DNA of 64,000 nt, taken from positions 1 through 64,000 of the forward strand of contig JAKSMS010000003.1 in assembly GCA_024400415.1 (NCBI GenBank), in the 5' to 3' direction. The position numbers and the translations under genes were made by a program. A model generated the notes under the pieces. It saw nothing but the letters and a program-made list of their open reading frames with translations. It was not told the DNA's origin and ran no database searches. Shown here in pieces: positions 17,988 through 27,149 of the stretch; position 1 is the first letter of the stretch, and every line of letters starts with the position of its first letter. The stretch is from Bacteroidales bacterium (GTDB lineage: Bacteria > Bacteroidota > Bacteroidia > Bacteroidales > P3).

Positions 17988-18638
17988 ATGAAGAAACTAT
18001 TTCTTATATTAGTTTTTCTTATGCCCTTTATGGGACTATGGGCTCAGATAACGCATACGAGCAATGGCAATGTGGACGCTAATGCAGAAAAAGTGTTGGC
18101 CAAGGCTTCGAGTAAGATGAATAGCGGCTGTGTGAGTTTCTCGGTTGCCATGGTAAGCAAAGATGCTAATAAAAAAGAATCGAGCAAGGTGACGTCACAG
18201 GTGCTCTACAACAAAGGCAAGTATAGAGTGACCTTTGGCGACCAGGTGCTGTATTGTAACGGACAGAGTGTGTGGAATTGGAATAAGAAGGCCAAAGAGG
18301 TGGTTGTTGACAAGGTGTCGGCATCTGACGATGACCTGATGAATCCTGCTCAGCTCCTCAGTAATTACAAGAAAAACTATAAGGCCAAATTTATTAGAAC
18401 TGAGCCGGATGGAACGTCGGTAGTGGATCTGACGCCTAAGAAGAGTAGGAGTTTCTACAAGGTGCGACTGCTTATTGCGTCGAGTGGTACGATTACAAGC
18501 ATGTTGATGCATAATTATGATGGTTCTAGTATGGAGTTCGCGGTTAGTAATTTCAAGACCGGCGTGAAATACTCAGATTCCGACTTTACTTTTTCGACCA
18601 CTGACCATAAGGAGGTGGAAGTAATAGATATGAGATAG
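17988..18638 (+). CDS. LolA-like outer-membrane lipoprotein carrier
   Basis: 216 residues with a signal peptide (MKKLFLILVFLMPFMGLWAQ) and the one-domain LolA fold: FSVAMVSKDANKKESSKVTS early, then GQVLYNKGKYRVTFGDQ-like strands (GDQVLYCNGQSVWNWNKKAKEVVVD) and a C-terminal FTFSTTDHKEVEVIDMR. LolA ferries lipoproteins across the periplasm; Bacteroidetes carry several LolA-like proteins, so the exact role is uncertain. It lies 3 bases before tsaB. Confidence 0.8.
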   Translation: MKKLFLILVFLMPFMGLWAQITHTSNGNVDANAEKVLAKASSKMNSGCVSFSVAMVSKDANKKESSKVTSQVLYNKGKYRVTFGDQVLYCNGQSVWNWNKKAKEVVVDKVSASDDDLMNPAQLLSNYKKNYKAKFIRTEPDGTSVVDLTPKKSRSFYKVRLLIASSGTITSMLMHNYDGSSMEFAVSNFKTGVKYSDSDFTFSTTDHKEVEVIDMR

Positions 18639-18641
18639 TTT

Positions 18642-19334
18642 ATGAATATATTGTTATTAGAGACCGCCACTCCTGTATGTTCGGTGGTGTTGATGAAAGA
18701 TGGCTGGATAGCAGCCCATGAAGAATCGGCTGCCCCTAATTCGCACAGCTCTATGATGGCAAAATTTGTGGAATCGGTATTGGAATCGACAGAGACCAAA
18801 CCTCATGAGCTTGACGCTGTATGTGTAAGTTCAGGTCCAGGAAGCTATACCGGACTTAGAATAGGGGTGAGCAGTGCGAAGGGATTCTGCTATGCGCTGA
18901 ATATACCCTTATTGTCTGTTCCAACTCTCAAGAGCATGGCTGCACAGTATTATGCCAAACATCCGGAGTTTGAAGGACTGGTATGCCCAATGATAGATGC
19001 TCGCAGAATGGAGTGTTACTCTGCCATATTCGACAAGAATTTGAACGAGATAAAACCCGTGAGCGCCGATATTATTGAGGAGGGGATCTATGATGCCTTT
19101 ATGGCAGAGAAAAAAGTGGTATTTGTGGGAGACGGCGCCATGAAGACTAAATCTATCTTGGGGGTGAATAAAAATGCTATGTATGATGAATCCTTCGTGA
19201 TAAGTGCAGAAGGAATGTCTAAACTAGCGGTTGAAAAGATGGAAAAGAAAGAGTATGAAGATGTTGCATACTTTGAACCTTTCTACTTAAAGGATTTCGT
19301 GGCAGCGAAACCAGTTGTGAAAGGGTTGAAGTAA
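18642..19334 (+). CDS. tsaB: tRNA threonylcarbamoyladenosine biosynthesis protein TsaB
   Basis: 230 residues, ASKHA fold. It is the non-catalytic partner of TsaD/TsaE in t6A37 tRNA modification. Signatures are NILLLETATPVCSVVLMKDG, SSGPGSYTGLRIGVSSAKGF and CPMIDARRMECYSAIFD. The C-terminal lobe is shorter than in TsaD, as expected for TsaB. It is the last gene of the compact run beginning at 14658. Confidence 0.94.
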   Translation: MNILLLETATPVCSVVLMKDGWIAAHEESAAPNSHSSMMAKFVESVLESTETKPHELDAVCVSSGPGSYTGLRIGVSSAKGFCYALNIPLLSVPTLKSMAAQYYAKHPEFEGLVCPMIDARRMECYSAIFDKNLNEIKPVSADIIEEGIYDAFMAEKKVVFVGDGAMKTKSILGVNKNAMYDESFVISAEGMSKLAVEKMEKKEYEDVAYFEPFYLKDFVAAKPVVKGLK

Positions 19335-19373
19335 AAGAATAGAGCAGAAAGAAGAGAAAGGATCATTCATTAT

Positions 19374-20450
19374 ATGCTTAGGTATGTCACGAAAAAAGTC
19401 TTTTACGGAGTCCTGGTGATGCTAGGAGTCGTGACATTGGTATTCTTCTTGTTCAATATTCTTCCTGGTGATCCAGCCAGAATGATGCTTGGTCAGAGGG
19501 CCGATCAGGAAAGCATTGAAATAATAAACCACGATTTAGGAAGAGATAAGCCTATGTCGTTGCAGTATCTGAATTATCTCAACGACTTGCTTCCCTTATC
19601 GGTTCATTCTATGGATTCGAACGATTATTTCTATCTTTCTGATGAGAAGTATTCTCCATATTCCAAGGTGTTTTGTTCTGAGAGTTACTGCCTGATATTG
19701 AAGAAACCTTATCTTAGAAGGTCGTATCAGTCAAAGCGGCCTGTGTCGGAGATTATTGCATCAGCCTTTCCTCAAACGGCAATTTTGGCGTTAGTGGCAA
19801 TGGCTTTTGCATTAGTGGTCGGTTTGGCTATGGGTATACTGGCTGCTCTAAAGAAGGATACGTGGATAGATAGATTTACGTTGGGTTTGAGTACTTTAGG
19901 AATGTCGTTACCCTCTTTTTTTGCCGCGATTTTGATAGCATGGATGTTTGCGTACGTATTGGCAGATTGGACACATCTAAATATGTTTGGCAATCTGTAT
20001 ACGGTGGATGATTATGGCTGTGGAGAATACCTAGATCTGAAGAACCTTATTCTACCAGCACTTACGTTGGGTATAAGGCCGTTGGCTACCATCACGCAAC
20101 TATCGAAGAATTCGTTGCTGGAAGCTCTCTCGCAGGATTATGTTCGTACGGCACGGGCTAAAGGTATGCCATTTGGACGGGTTGTAGTGAGACATGCATT
20201 GAGGAATGCGCTTAACCCAATTGTAACTTCAGTTTCGGGTTGGTTTGCAAGTTTGATGGCTGGTGCTGTATTTGTGGAGTATGTGTTTGACTGGAAGGGT
20301 ATGGGAGTTGTAATTGTAGACTCGCTAGAAAAGTATGATTTCCCTGTAGTGATGGGTTCGATATTGTTCGTGTGTGTGTTGTTGGTAGTAATTAATATCC
20401 TTACAGATCTGCTGTATGGATTGTTGGATCCGAGAGTAAGATTGCGCTAG
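19374..20450 (+). CDS. ABC transporter permease, DppB/OppB type
   Basis: 358 residues, longer than the ~310-330 usual for DppB. It has a first membrane segment (VFYGVLVMLGVVTLVFFLFNIL), an enlarged periplasmic region (residues ~55-125, rich in Tyr and Ser), then five membrane segments. The ATPase-contact EAA loop is clear: EALSQDYVRTARAKGMPFGR. Known relatives import peptides or nickel together with a second permease, two ATPases and a binding protein, but none of these is adjacent. The partner and substrate are therefore unknown. Its TAG stop shares the palindrome CTAG with the stop of the converging gene. Confidence 0.88.
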   Translation: MLRYVTKKVFYGVLVMLGVVTLVFFLFNILPGDPARMMLGQRADQESIEIINHDLGRDKPMSLQYLNYLNDLLPLSVHSMDSNDYFYLSDEKYSPYSKVFCSESYCLILKKPYLRRSYQSKRPVSEIIASAFPQTAILALVAMAFALVVGLAMGILAALKKDTWIDRFTLGLSTLGMSLPSFFAAILIAWMFAYVLADWTHLNMFGNLYTVDDYGCGEYLDLKNLILPALTLGIRPLATITQLSKNSLLEALSQDYVRTARAKGMPFGRVVVRHALRNALNPIVTSVSGWFASLMAGAVFVEYVFDWKGMGVVIVDSLEKYDFPVVMGSILFVCVLLVVINILTDLLYGLLDPRVRLR

Positions 20451-21571
20451 CAGACGTTGATAAGTGCTGCAGTCATTCTATCCCAAGAATATTTCTTTTT
20501 TTCGATACGTAGATTCTGGATAAAATCCTTCTCTCGATTATCGGAATAATACTTGACAAGAGCATCAGCGATGGATTTAGGCTGAGGGTTAACAACGTAG
20601 CCAATTTTGTTATCGGGTACGATTTCGGCTAATCCTCCGACATTAGTGACCACCATTGGCTTTTCAAAGTGGAAAGCGACTTGCGTTACACCGCTTTGGG
20701 TGGCTGATTTGTAGGGTTGGGCTACTATATCGCATGCTCCAAAATAGTGGTTGACCAGATTGTCTGGGATGAAATCTGTTTTAAGGATGATGCGGTCTTG
20801 GATTCTTAGTCGCTCAATTAATTCAAGATAGGGCTTCGCGTCGCCATAGAACTCTCCAGCGACAATTAGTTTGACATTGAGGTCAACTAATCGCTTGTCT
20901 GCCATTGCTTCTAGTAGGAGGTCTAAACCTTTGTAGTCGCGAATGAACCCGAAAAATAGTATGTATTTCCCTTCGGAAGGTACTCCAATAAGTCTGCGAG
21001 CCTCAGATTTGTCTAGTCTTGTTCCATAATGGTCATATATGGGATGAGGTGCAAAACTTTTTGGTTTGTTTTTGGAATCAAACTTGTTGATGTCTGCAAT
21101 TGTGGCTTCAGATAATGTCGTAAAACCATCCATGGCAGAAACAAAATAGGAAGGGAAAATCTTGTCCATAATATTAGTCTCGTGAGGAATCATATTGTGG
21201 ACAAGGGCAATGCAGCGGGTATGGTGATTCTTTTTGATGGATCGTGCTATAGTGCCGAAACATGGTGCCATGAACGACATCCAATAGGCGAAAATGACGA
21301 TATCTGGATTCGATTTTCGGATTTTTTTTCCTACTTTTATCCAATTTACTGGGTTGCAGGAATTTATTTCACGGCTGATAGAAAGGCCCTCAGGTGCAGG
21401 AGAATCAGTATACTGGGTTTTGCCCGGAAAAAGAAATCCAGGATATTGAAGCGTGAAAGTAATAGTGTTAACGTTGTGGCCTTCCAGAATAAACTGTTGT
21501 GCGAGTCGGTCGTTGAAAGTTGCAAGACCTCCACGATATGGCCAAGATGTGCCTACGATGGTAATGTTCAT
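20447..21571 (-). CDS. Glycosyltransferase, GT4-like (GT-B fold)
   Basis: 374 residues. The N-terminal Rossmann half begins NITIVGTSWPYRGGLATFND, with a Gly-rich donor loop. The C-terminal half contains ILFFGFIRDYKGLDLLLEAM, the segment LIVAGEFYGDAKPYL, and the donor-site region PYKSATQSGVTQVAFHFEKP with VTNVGGLAEIV (the EX7E-like position is degenerate). It probably adds a sugar to a glycolipid or surface glycan. It converges on the permease gene with 4 shared bases and lies 9 bases downstream of the SPOR gene, so it is likely the last gene of a short reverse operon. Confidence 0.85.
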   Translation of the reverse strand: MNITIVGTSWPYRGGLATFNDRLAQQFILEGHNVNTITFTLQYPGFLFPGKTQYTDSPAPEGLSISREINSCNPVNWIKVGKKIRKSNPDIVIFAYWMSFMAPCFGTIARSIKKNHHTRCIALVHNMIPHETNIMDKIFPSYFVSAMDGFTTLSEATIADINKFDSKNKPKSFAPHPIYDHYGTRLDKSEARRLIGVPSEGKYILFFGFIRDYKGLDLLLEAMADKRLVDLNVKLIVAGEFYGDAKPYLELIERLRIQDRIILKTDFIPDNLVNHYFGACDIVAQPYKSATQSGVTQVAFHFEKPMVVTNVGGLAEIVPDNKIGYVVNPQPKSIADALVKYYSDNREKDFIQNLRIEKKKYSWDRMTAALINVC

Positions 21572-21580
21572 GAAACTAGA

Positions 21581-22051
21581 CTATATATCATCTTCTGATT
21601 CTGGAATCATCTCACTCCAATCGAGTTGGATGGGGTAGATATCATCGCGCATGATGTTGCCAGGATAGATATCTTTGATTCTTTGAAGAAAAGCATAGGC
21701 TTCAAGTCGCGTTTTGAAATCGCCAACCTTGATGCGGAAGTTTGGTTCGTCGTAGGAAATATATACCTCGACACCAGAGAATGTCTGCTTGAATCTCTCT
21801 TTGAGGGCAAATGCATTGGCTTTCGCATTGGTACCCGAGAGAGACGAGATCTGTATGCGGTATCCAGGAACGGTTTTTACACGCTCGTTAAGCTCGATGT
21901 GCTTTTCTACGAGTTGTTCCACATTATTGTCGCCAATTATTTCCACACTTCCACGTCCCTTGTTGGCTGAAAGGTTGCCGCTTCGTTGAGCAAATAATGA
22001 GCTGCTTAGTAGTAGAGTGATGCAGAGCAGTAGTAGGCTTCTTGTTTTCAA
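21581..22051 (-). CDS. Secreted SPOR-domain protein
   Basis: 156 residues. A signal peptide (KTRSLLLLCITLLLSSSLFAQ) is followed by a short linker and a C-terminal SPOR domain (about 75-145): GYRIQISSLSGTNAKANAFALK and VYISYDEPNFRIKVGDFKTR with the repeated LEAYAFLQRIKDIYPG helix. SPOR domains bind denuded peptidoglycan glycans, often at septa. It lies 10 bases after the universal stress protein gene and 9 before the glycosyltransferase. Confidence 0.85.
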   Translation of the reverse strand: MKTRSLLLLCITLLLSSSLFAQRSGNLSANKGRGSVEIIGDNNVEQLVEKHIELNERVKTVPGYRIQISSLSGTNAKANAFALKERFKQTFSGVEVYISYDEPNFRIKVGDFKTRLEAYAFLQRIKDIYPGNIMRDDIYPIQLDWSEMIPESEDDI

Positions 22052-22061
22052 GTTAAGGGTA

Positions 22062-22880
22062 TTATTTAGATTCGCTATTGATCTGTTTGGGCTGCACAGA
22101 GAGTACCGGAATAGTCGACGAGTTGAGCATCTGTTGAGCGAATGATCCCATCAATAAATTTGAGAAGGACTTTTCTTGCTCGGTCATGATGATGATCATG
22201 TCTGCATGTATCTCATTTGCATAATCAAGAGTCGACTGAGTAATATTTTTGTGTGCGTCAACAAACTTAGTAGTGCATTTAATATCGTGCGAAGACAAAT
22301 GTTTGCTTACCTGATGAGCATAGTTGTTCACTAGGCCTTGAATATCTTTAGTGTCAGAGGTGTAAAGACCTAGAATATGAATGGTTGAACCGAAAACTTG
22401 TGCAAATTTTTCTGCAATGTTAGCTTTTTGTCGAGTAGTAGCAGTGCTATCGATAGGAAGCACGATGTTTTCGAGATCTTTATTGAAGTTGTAATCCTCC
22501 ATAACTGAAAGAACTGGCACTTTTGCCTCGGTAATAGTGTGATAGGTGTTCTTTCCGATAATGCGACTCTTCTTGAGTCCACTCATACCATGGGTTCCAA
22601 CAATCACTAAAGAAGATCTGTCATCTTTGGCCTGGGCTGCTAATTCTTCAGATACCTTGCCTTCGCGAAGATAGTACTTCATATCGATACCCTTAAAGAG
22701 GTGTCGAACTGCCTCGATACGTTGCTCTATTTCTGCTCGAATAGGAGCTTCGTCTTCATTTGGCTCTTTTACATATACTAGATGAATGTCTGAGTGCCAT
22801 CTATTGGCGATGTCAATTGCTAAGTCTACAGCGTTTGCTGAACCTGACGAGAAGTCAAAACCAACTACGATATTTTCCAT
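22062..22880 (-). CDS. Universal stress protein, tandem UspA domains
   Basis: 272 residues (stop at 22062, ATG at 22880): two UspA-like domains of ~140 residues. The first begins NIVVGFDFSSGSANAVDLAI and ends with the nucleotide-binding loop VGTHGMSGLKKSRIIGKNT before VPVLSV. The second (LENIVLPIDSTATTRQ) ends IIIMTEQEKSFSNLLMGSFAQ and lacks the GxxG loop, so only the first domain is expected to bind ATP. The family protects cells under stress by poorly known means. It is transcribed from its own promoter together with the SPOR and glycosyltransferase genes. Confidence 0.9.
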   Translation of the reverse strand: MENIVVGFDFSSGSANAVDLAIDIANRWHSDIHLVYVKEPNEDEAPIRAEIEQRIEAVRHLFKGIDMKYYLREGKVSEELAAQAKDDRSSLVIVGTHGMSGLKKSRIIGKNTYHTITEAKVPVLSVMEDYNFNKDLENIVLPIDSTATTRQKANIAEKFAQVFGSTIHILGLYTSDTKDIQGLVNNYAHQVSKHLSSHDIKCTTKFVDAHKNITQSTLDYANEIHADMIIIMTEQEKSFSNLLMGSFAQQMLNSSTIPVLSVQPKQINSESK

Positions 22881-22905
22881 ATTCTATCCTTTTTATTATT
22901 GGGCA

Positions 22906-22936
22906 CAAAATTACTAACTTTTTTTCAATTATGCAA
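22906..22936 (-). promoter_or_regulatory. Bacteroidetes-type promoter for the universal stress protein operon
   Basis: On the reverse strand, TTG (22934-22936) lies 20 bases before TAATTTTG (22906-22913). It predicts a leader of ~20 bases. Confidence 0.65.
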
Positions 22937-22966
22937 GTTTTTATGCAATTTTAATGATATTTCAAT

Positions 22967-23006
22967 AAAAAAAGGAACCTATTATTATTCTTAGATTCCT
23001 TTTTTT
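22967..23006 (-). terminator. Intrinsic terminator of the gltX / OmpH-like operon
   Basis: Perfect 11-bp stem AAAAAAAGGAA (22967-22977) / TTCCTTTTTTT (22996-23006) with an 18-base loop; it has T tracts in both directions. On the reverse strand it ends the operon whose last gene stops at 23026. Confidence 0.75.
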
Positions 23007-23025
23007 ATGTGTGAAAAATGTGGTG

Positions 23026-23700
23026 TTATTCCTTCGATTTCTCGTAGTCTTCGTTGAGTCCTTTTACTATTTCATCAGTAATGTCCATTCCTGGATTTCC
23101 GTAAAGTACTGGACTATTGTTGAATGACTTAGAAAGAATAATGTCGAACTTGCTATTCTTCTCGTTGTAGTCGCGAATATAGTTGTAGACGGCCTTGGTC
23201 ATCTTCTCGCTCTCTTCAAAAGTTTTCTTCTGAATCTGGGCTGCGTATTCACCTTCAAGAGTTTGAAGCTTTTCCATTCGTTTTTTGAGTTCGGCTTCGG
23301 TAGATTTCTGCTGGCTGAGGGTCATATCAGCCCCATTTTTGAGGTAATTGTTGTAGTCGCTTTCAAATCTTGACATCTGCTCTTTGTAGCTGGCTTCTTT
23401 GCTAGACTGGTATTGTTCCAGCTCTTTCTGCAAGTCAAGTGCATATTGGTACTTGGCCATGAGTGTGTCGGTGTTGATATATGCAACTGTAACACCTCCC
23501 TCGGTGTTAATTGGCTTGGTGGCATCCTCGTTTACGAGGCTGTCGTGATTGCCGGTAAAATGCAGTATGTAGAGCACTACGATAGCAACAAACATTACGG
23601 CCATGCTGATATGAGAACAAACATGGTGGCACTTTTTGTTAGCGCATTGTGTTGCTGGGTTTTCTTGCTTCTCGATATTGTTGTTTTGATTTTCTTCCAT
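23026..23700 (-). CDS. OmpH/Skp-like membrane-anchored coiled-coil protein
   Basis: 224 residues. It has a cytoplasmic N-terminus of ~28 residues with Cys/His (CANKKCHHVCSH), one membrane segment (ISMAVMFVAIVVLYILHF), and a periplasmic OmpH-like region beginning VTVAYINTDTLMAKYQYALD. This continues as a long charged coiled coil (LQKELEQYQSSKEASYKEQMS) and ends INTDEIVKGLNEDYEK-like. OmpH/Skp proteins chaperone outer-membrane proteins, but the anchored form suggests a tethered variant. It follows gltX by 21 bases and closes the operon. The N-terminal Cys/His cluster is unusual and might bind metal. Confidence 0.75.
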   Translation of the reverse strand: MEENQNNNIEKQENPATQCANKKCHHVCSHISMAVMFVAIVVLYILHFTGNHDSLVNEDATKPINTEGGVTVAYINTDTLMAKYQYALDLQKELEQYQSSKEASYKEQMSRFESDYNNYLKNGADMTLSQQKSTEAELKKRMEKLQTLEGEYAAQIQKKTFEESEKMTKAVYNYIRDYNEKNSKFDIILSKSFNNSPVLYGNPGMDITDEIVKGLNEDYEKSKE

Positions 23701-23721
23701 GATAATGCATTTTTCGATTGA

Positions 23722-25257
23722 TTATTCTGATACTTCCCCAATCACATCGATGGCTCTTTGGATGCGGGCTATGGTCTCATCTTTACCGAGAGTCATCACG
23801 AGGGTGAGCATGTCTGGACCTACTGTCTTGCCAACGACGGCAAGGCGCATAGAGTTCATGATTTGGCCCATGTTGAACTGGTTGGCCACGATGTAGTCGT
23901 CGAGAATCGCCTTGTGGAGTGCCTCATACTCGAAAGGTACGGTGTTGAGCACTTCGATTACCTTGGCCATATGGGTGGTCATGCCGGGTTTCCAACGCTT
24001 CTTGATGGCGGCAGGGTCATATTCGGTGGGTGCCTCGAAGAAGTATGAACAAGTGTCCCACAATTCGCTTGGGAAGTTGATGCGCTCCTTCATCATGCCG
24101 CACACCTTAACGACAAATTCATGGTCGGCTTCAATTCCGTGCTCCTTGAGCTGCGGTTCAAACATCTGAGCGAACTCTTCGTCGCTCTTCTTCTGGAGGT
24201 ATTCGTGGTTGAACCATTTGGCTTTTTCTACGTTGAACTTGGCGCCTGACTTAGAGATGTGCTCGATGGAGAAGAGCTTGATCAGTTCTTCCATGCTGAG
24301 AATCTCTTGATCGTTGCCGGGGTTCCAGCCGAGGAGTGCGAGGATGTTGACTACAGCCTCAGGTGTATAGCCTTTTTCGCGATAGCCGCTGGAGAGTTCG
24401 CCGCTCTTGGGGTCGTGCCAGTCGAGAGGGAAAACCGGGAATCCGAGTCGGTCACCGTCGCGTTTGCTGAGTTTACCATTGCCTTCCGGTTTGAGCAGGA
24501 GTGGCAGGTGGGCAAACTGGGGCATGGTGTCTTCCCATCCAAATGCCTTGTAGAGCATTACATGGAGTGGGGCAGAAGGAAGCCATTCCTCGCCGCGGAT
24601 GACGTGGCTTACCTCCATGGTGTGGTCGTCCACGATGTTGGCCAAGTGGTAGGTTGGCATGCCGTCGGATTTGTAGAGCACTTTGTCGTCGAGCAGGTTG
24701 CTATTCATGGTCACGTCGCCACGGATGAGGTCATGTACGGTAATATCGAGGTCGGCTGGAAATTTGAATCTAACTACATATGGCTCGCCTGCATCAAGTC
24801 TGCGCTGCACCTCTTCGGCTGGGAGTGCCAATGAATTCTGCATTTCGCTGCGAGTTCTGCAGTCGTATTGGAAGGTCTTCTTCTGTGCCTCATATTCTTT
24901 GCGCTTGGCATCAAGCTCTTCGGGCTTATCGAAGGCATAGTAGGCCCAGCCGTCATTGAGAAGCTGTTCGGCATACTGCTTGTACATGGGTTTGCGGTCG
25001 CTCTGGCGATATGGACCGAATGGACCTCCGATATGGACGCCCTCGTCGAACTTGATTCCAAGCCATTCCAAAGCCTCAATGATATAGGCTTCAGCGCCTG
25101 GAACAAAGCGGGTCTGGTCGGTGTCTTCGATTCTTAGAATCATATCTCCGCCGTGCTGGCGGGCGAAGAGGTAGTTGTACAATGCAGTACGAACTCCACC
25201 AATGTGGAGCGGTCCAGTTGGACTGGGAGCAAATCTTACTCTTACTTTTCTTTCCAT
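23722..25257 (-). CDS. gltX: Glutamate--tRNA ligase
   Basis: 511 residues, typical for Bacteroidetes. Class I motifs are [20 protein letters not shown] (residues ~8-27; HIGG for HIGH) and [15 protein letters not shown] near residue 260 (KMSKS equivalent). The catalytic domain is followed by the C-terminal anticodon-binding region. It charges tRNA-Glu, whose product is also used in tetrapyrrole synthesis in many bacteria. It lies 13 bases after GT2 in an operon otherwise made of envelope genes. Confidence 0.97.
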   Translation of the reverse strand: MERKVRVRFAPSPTGPLHIGGVRTALYNYLFARQHGGDMILRIEDTDQTRFVPGAEAYIIEALEWLGIKFDEGVHIGGPFGPYRQSDRKPMYKQYAEQLLNDGWAYYAFDKPEELDAKRKEYEAQKKTFQYDCRTRSEMQNSLALPAEEVQRRLDAGEPYVVRFKFPADLDITVHDLIRGDVTMNSNLLDDKVLYKSDGMPTYHLANIVDDHTMEVSHVIRGEEWLPSAPLHVMLYKAFGWEDTMPQFAHLPLLLKPEGNGKLSKRDGDRLGFPVFPLDWHDPKSGELSSGYREKGYTPEAVVNILALLGWNPGNDQEILSMEELIKLFSIEHISKSGAKFNVEKAKWFNHEYLQKKSDEEFAQMFEPQLKEHGIEADHEFVVKVCGMMKERINFPSELWDTCSYFFEAPTEYDPAAIKKRWKPGMTTHMAKVIEVLNTVPFEYEALHKAILDDYIVANQFNMGQIMNSMRLAVVGKTVGPDMLTLVMTLGKDETIARIQRAIDVIGEVSE

Positions 25258-25270
25258 GTTATATATGTAT

Positions 25271-26287
25271 TTATTCTTTATTCAAAATGTTTAGCTGATC
25301 AAATGTTTTTCTCTTTCTCAGGTAGTAGTCAACCAAGATGAGTCCATGATACATGGTATCGGGTTCCTTGTGCGGCAAGAGGTCTCGCTTGCGCTTTAGG
25401 TTTTCCATCTGTTTGCGGTATTCCGAGTGGGCGGAGAATACTGCAGAATATTCTGCTCTGTTGCCGCTCAGTAAGAATTTGGCTGCAGCTATTCCGTCCA
25501 GAATCTTCCTGCAACGTATCACTTTATGCAAATGCTGGTCGGTAAGATTCTTGTAAAGCATGCTAAGATTGTTGCGGAAGTTGAGCCGTGTTTTGAGTGG
25601 GGAACTCTTTGGCAAGGTCCCTCCGCCAACATGGTAGACCACCGACTTGGGACAGTATTGTACCCGATAGCCGTGGTTTTGAGCCCTCCAACAAAAGTCT
25701 ATCTCCTCCATATGGGCGAAGAAGTCGCCGTCCAATCCTCCGATCTCCCTCCATATTTTTGCCTTCACGAACATGGCGGCACCTGATGCCCAGAATATAT
25801 CGCAAGGGTCGTCGTATTGGCCATGGTCATATTCTATCGTGGTGAATATTCTGCCTCGGCAGAATGGGTATCCGTATTGATCTAAGAAGCCGCCTGCACC
25901 ACCAGCATATTCGAATCTATCGCGCTCGTTGTACATCTTCAGTTTCGGCTGGCAGATGGCTATCTTCTCGTCCTGCTCCATCTGGTCTATTACAGGGGTA
26001 ATCCAGCCTTCGGTCACCTCTACATCATCGTTGAGCAGCACGTAGTAGTCGGCCTCTATTTGGGCTAGGGCTCGGTTGTATCCTTCTGCAAAACCATAAT
26101 TCTTGTCTAGTTTGATAACGCGCAATGATGGATATTGCTGAGCGAGGAATTCCAGCGAGTCGTCGGTGGAACCATTGTCGGCCACAATCACTTCGGCATC
26201 CCCCGTCGTATGTTGGGTCACTGAAGGAAGGAATTTCTCCAAAATCTTTCGGCCATTCCAGTTGAGTATCACTACGGCAATCTTCAT
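25271..26287 (-). CDS. Family 2 glycosyltransferase, rhamnosyltransferase-like
   Basis: 338 residues. The GT-A fold begins [18 protein letters not shown]; donor and metal motifs are DNGSTDDS and NDDVEV. The acceptor/GDLD region [20 protein letters not shown] and [18 protein letters not shown] matches WbbL-like rhamnosyltransferases that build O-antigen or arabinogalactan-type linkers. A single gene cannot fix the sugar. It ends 13 bases before gltX and starts 1 base after the LpxL-type stop. Confidence 0.88.
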   Translation of the reverse strand: MKIAVVILNWNGRKILEKFLPSVTQHTTGDAEVIVADNGSTDDSLEFLAQQYPSLRVIKLDKNYGFAEGYNRALAQIEADYYVLLNDDVEVTEGWITPVIDQMEQDEKIAICQPKLKMYNERDRFEYAGGAGGFLDQYGYPFCRGRIFTTIEYDHGQYDDPCDIFWASGAAMFVKAKIWREIGGLDGDFFAHMEEIDFCWRAQNHGYRVQYCPKSVVYHVGGGTLPKSSPLKTRLNFRNNLSMLYKNLTDQHLHKVIRCRKILDGIAAAKFLLSGNRAEYSAVFSAHSEYRKQMENLKRKRDLLPHKEPDTMYHGLILVDYYLRKRKTFDQLNILNKE

Positions 26288-26288
26288 A

Positions 26289-27128
26289 TTAATGCATTAT
26301 GGTTGTGTTAGTAGGACGTTTCTTCTTCCATCTTCTATGACTCCACAGCCAGTATTCTGGCTCGGCGTTAATGTCGTGTTCTAGTCTGCGCACATATTGT
26401 TCTGTGATGTCATATTGCTTTGCTTCGCTGGGGTGCTCGCATATGCGTTCGAAAGTCACCACGTAGTGTCCGCGTCGAACCTTCTTCACTGAGTAGTAAA
26501 GCACCGGTATCTCGTATTTCCTAGCGAAATATTCAGCACCATAGAGGAATCCGGTATCTTGGTTGAGGAATCGTGTCCAGTAGCATTTTTGTGGATTGCT
26601 GTGGGCCTGGTCGCTGAGCATCATATAGGCCGTAGGCACGTGGTGATTCTCATAGTAGTCAACCACTTCGCGTACATTGTGCTTGCTAACCACTTCGCAG
26701 CCATAGCGGGTCCTTCTTTGGTCAACGAATTTGGCGATACCTTTTTGTGACAGCGGTTTCCCTACTCCGACCCCATGGTGCTTCAGCTGGAAGTCGATGC
26801 TCGATACCATATATTCCCAATTGTTGTAGTGGGCAGACATGAGGATGACGCTCTTGCCTTGATCATAATAGCGGTCGACCAATTCGGGATTAGAGAAGTG
26901 GTAGCGCTTCTTTATGCTGCTTTTTGAAGCCGCTAGATTATGCAGTCCCTCCAGCAGAAGGTCGCACATGTGGCGGTAGTATCTGCGCTCTAATTTGCGG
27001 CGTTCGGCCGCGGTCTTTTCGGGAAAAGAGTTCTCGAGGTTGGTGCGGGTTACAGAACGACGATAACCTACCAGCCAATAAACAAGCAGGTAGGTTATGT
27101 CGGATAATATGTTTAATAATATCTGCAA
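26289..27128 (-). CDS. LpxL/HtrB-type lipid A secondary acyltransferase, short N-terminus
   Basis: 279 or more residues. Family enzymes add acyl chains to lipid A at the inner membrane. The HX4E catalytic motif is HYNNWE (near residue 98), followed by PTAYMMLSDQAHSNPQ and FLYGAEYFARKYEIPVLYY. The start is unclear: no ATG lies upstream in frame, an in-frame TAG occurs 7 codons before the TTG at 27128, and the usual ~15-20 hydrophobic N-terminal residues of the family appear missing. The N-terminus may be truncated or started from TTG. The gene follows the GWxTD stop by 21 bases. Confidence 0.82.
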   Translation of the reverse strand: MQILLNILSDITYLLVYWLVGYRRSVTRTNLENSFPEKTAAERRKLERRYYRHMCDLLLEGLHNLAASKSSIKKRYHFSNPELVDRYYDQGKSVILMSAHYNNWEYMVSSIDFQLKHHGVGVGKPLSQKGIAKFVDQRRTRYGCEVVSKHNVREVVDYYENHHVPTAYMMLSDQAHSNPQKCYWTRFLNQDTGFLYGAEYFARKYEIPVLYYSVKKVRRGHYVVTFERICEHPSEAKQYDITEQYVRRLEHDINAEPEYWLWSHRRWKKKRPTNTTIMH

Positions 27129-27149
27129 CGCTTCTTTCTCAACAGTCTA

